Assembly: GCF_000010785.1 (NCBI RefSeq)
Contig: NC_013799.1
Span: 1 to 64,000 of the forward strand
DNA: 64,000 nucleotides
Origin: Hydrogenobacter thermophilus TK-6
GTDB lineage: Bacteria; Aquificota; Aquificia; Aquificales; Aquificaceae
Direction: 5' to 3'
This document shows, piece by piece, positions 63,213 through 64,000 of the stretch. How positions within the stretch are numbered: the first letter of the stretch is position 1; every line of letters starts with the position of its first letter. The position numbers and the translations under genes were made by a program. The notes under the pieces are model-generated. The model was not told the origin of the DNA. It saw only the letters and a program-made list of their open reading frames with translations, and searched no databases.

Positions 63213-63656
63213 TCACTTCTTTTCCACTATAACTCCCTTTAGCGGTGCTACTGCCTGCAGAAACTCCTGCTGTTCCTTTGGGGGTACTTTAAACTTGTTG
63301 AGGGTTTCCTTGGTAAGTTCCACAAATCTGTTCCAGTCTGAGTCGGATATACCGAGGCCTTCGTGTACAGTCTTCATATCCCTTCCTGTATAAATACAGG
63401 GACCACCTGTTGCACTGCATACAAAGTCAGTAAGATGAGCTATGAGCCTTCTCTTGCTGTCGTTGCTAAGCCCCTTAAAGTAAACACCCAGCTGTTTGTC
63501 GGTGACTAGTCTGACCGCCAGGTCGTTGACCACCGCGGATATGGCATCATAACCGCCCAGCCTCCGATAAAGGGTCTTTTCTTTGTGCATCATCTCCGCA
63601 GAACCAACCCCAAAAAGCCCAAAAACCAACATAAGGCTAAGTGCAGTTTTTCTCAT
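63213..63656 (-). CDS. Exported group 1 truncated hemoglobin-like protein
   Basis: A 147-residue protein with a signal peptide (about 1-20, LMLVFGLFGVGSA) and a truncated-globin fold: LYRRLGGYDAISAVVNDL, DFVCSATGGPCIYTGRDMKTVHEGLGI. His98 is the proximal heme ligand by homology. Most truncated hemoglobins are cytosolic; this one should be periplasmic. Two cysteines (80, 87) could form a disulfide. A paralogous gene lies 14 bases upstream on the same strand, so the pair is probably an operon. Oxygen, NO or electron handling is possible; none is proven. Confidence 0.85.
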   Translation of the reverse strand: MRKTALSLMLVFGLFGVGSAEMMHKEKTLYRRLGGYDAISAVVNDLAVRLVTDKQLGVYFKGLSNDSKRRLIAHLTDFVCSATGGPCIYTGRDMKTVHEGLGISDSDWNRFVELTKETLNKFKVPPKEQQEFLQAVAPLKGVIVEKK

Positions 63657-63670
63657 GATATCACCTCCTT

Positions 63671-64000
63671 TTACTTATTCCTGTCATCAACTACATCGTT
63701 CCTTTGGCTTTCTAGTATGTTGAGAACTGCTTGCTGTAGGTCATCAGGAACGCCGTTTTTCTGCATAGATTTTTGAACGCACGCCTTAAAACTGTCTACA
63801 TCATCGTTGGCTATCCCCTTACCATCAGGTCCTACCATACCTTGATGTGCCGCTCTCATAGGTCTACATGTAAAGGTCCTCTGCACTCCATCAACAGGAC
63901 TTGTGTAAGTTATGGTCGTTGGAAAAGTACAGGGTCCACCGGCAGCGGCGCACAGCTGTTTTGTTAGGCATACCTTTATACGTTCAAGAGAGTCCGCTGA
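63671..64000 (-). CDS. Second truncated hemoglobin-like protein (partial, 5' end outside window)
   Basis: The frame is open from the right edge to its stop at 63671, giving the last 109 residues. It shows RIKVCLTKQLCAAAGGPCTF and RPMRAAHQGM, aligning with VCSATGGPC and MKTVHEGL of the next gene; the histidine should be the proximal heme ligand. An extra stretch of about eleven residues (after PCTF) separates the two motifs compared with its neighbour. A charged tail ends in DVVDDRNK. The N-terminus and any signal peptide are beyond the window. Confidence 0.75.
   Translation of the reverse strand, partial: SADSLERIKVCLTKQLCAAAGGPCTFPTTITYTSPVDGVQRTFTCRPMRAAHQGMVGPDGKGIANDDVDSFKACVQKSMQKNGVPDDLQQAVLNILESQRNDVVDDRNK

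Noticed and set aside
1-64000. CRISPR arrays, rRNA genes, transposases or prophage genes
   Set aside because: No regularly spaced repeats, rRNA sequence, transposase or phage structural genes were seen on either strand.

Overview
The window looks like the chromosome of a thermophilic, chemolithoautotrophic member of the Aquificales (Aquificota), most likely Hydrogenobacter or a close relative. This is inferred from protein style (Lys/Glu-rich, ATA/AGG-rich codons), roughly mid-40s % GC judged by eye, and gene content: ferredoxin-MBL fusion, DhnA-type aldolase/ADH synthase, intein-free relative of the Aquifex class I ribonucleotide reductase, exported truncated hemoglobins, many c-di-GMP and efflux genes. 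No search was run, so the genus is an inference. Genes are packed tightly and no stretch longer than about 300 bases lacks a gene or RNA.

Layout. 1-3787: tail of an unknown gene, dnaA, a diheme cytochrome, a membrane protein, an SDR and two divergent tRNAs (Val, Leu). 3799-12258: ymdB-like phosphodiesterase and flavin prenyltransferase (+), then a minus-strand cluster (sodium symporter, aminotransferase, fabI, DhnA-type aldolase, TonB-like, mobB, phosphohexomutase), with tmRNA divergent from the phosphohexomutase. 12264-20207: an AT-rich type I restriction-modification island (hsdM, hsdS, mntA, a truncated HEPN remnant, hsdR, YgjP-like protease) squeezed between the tmRNA 3' end and moxR. 20210-27420: moxR, then rimP-nusA-rlmD and the ribonucleotide reductase genes nrdA-nrdB, the latter pair behind a structured leader.

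27421-38853: a multidrug-efflux locus. A seven-gene minus-strand operon (RND adaptor, TolC, TetR, second TolC, EmrA, two EmrB-type pumps) is divergent from an RND permease, with a palindromic operator between them. 38850-45276: nth, ferredoxin-MBL protein, EAL phosphodiesterase, proA, glgB, YkgJ-like protein. 45257-52614: mutS, rny, 5-formyl-THF cyclo-ligase, a 6S RNA, pheT. 52635-57757: an ABC-2 exporter, a znuACB-type metal importer, RNase HIII, a small membrane protein. 57863-64000: sigma-54 activator, porin, purE, PAS-GGDEF diguanylate cyclase, acpS and two exported truncated hemoglobins (the last cut by the window edge).

The most notable signals are: (i) a recurrent promoter layout, with a TATAAT-like box 6-7 nt upstream of the start codon and no Shine-Dalgarno, implying leaderless mRNAs for at least seven genes; (ii) a 54-nt patch of foreign codon usage exactly over the metal-binding RDE..H helix of nrdB, in a gene that carries an intein in Aquifex aeolicus; (iii) a MNT-HEPN toxin-antitoxin pair inside the restriction operon whose HEPN toxin is cut to 41 residues; (iv) a 6S RNA just upstream of the folate cyclo-ligase gene, the same neighbourhood as in E. 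coli; (v) a 49-bp palindromic element present twice.
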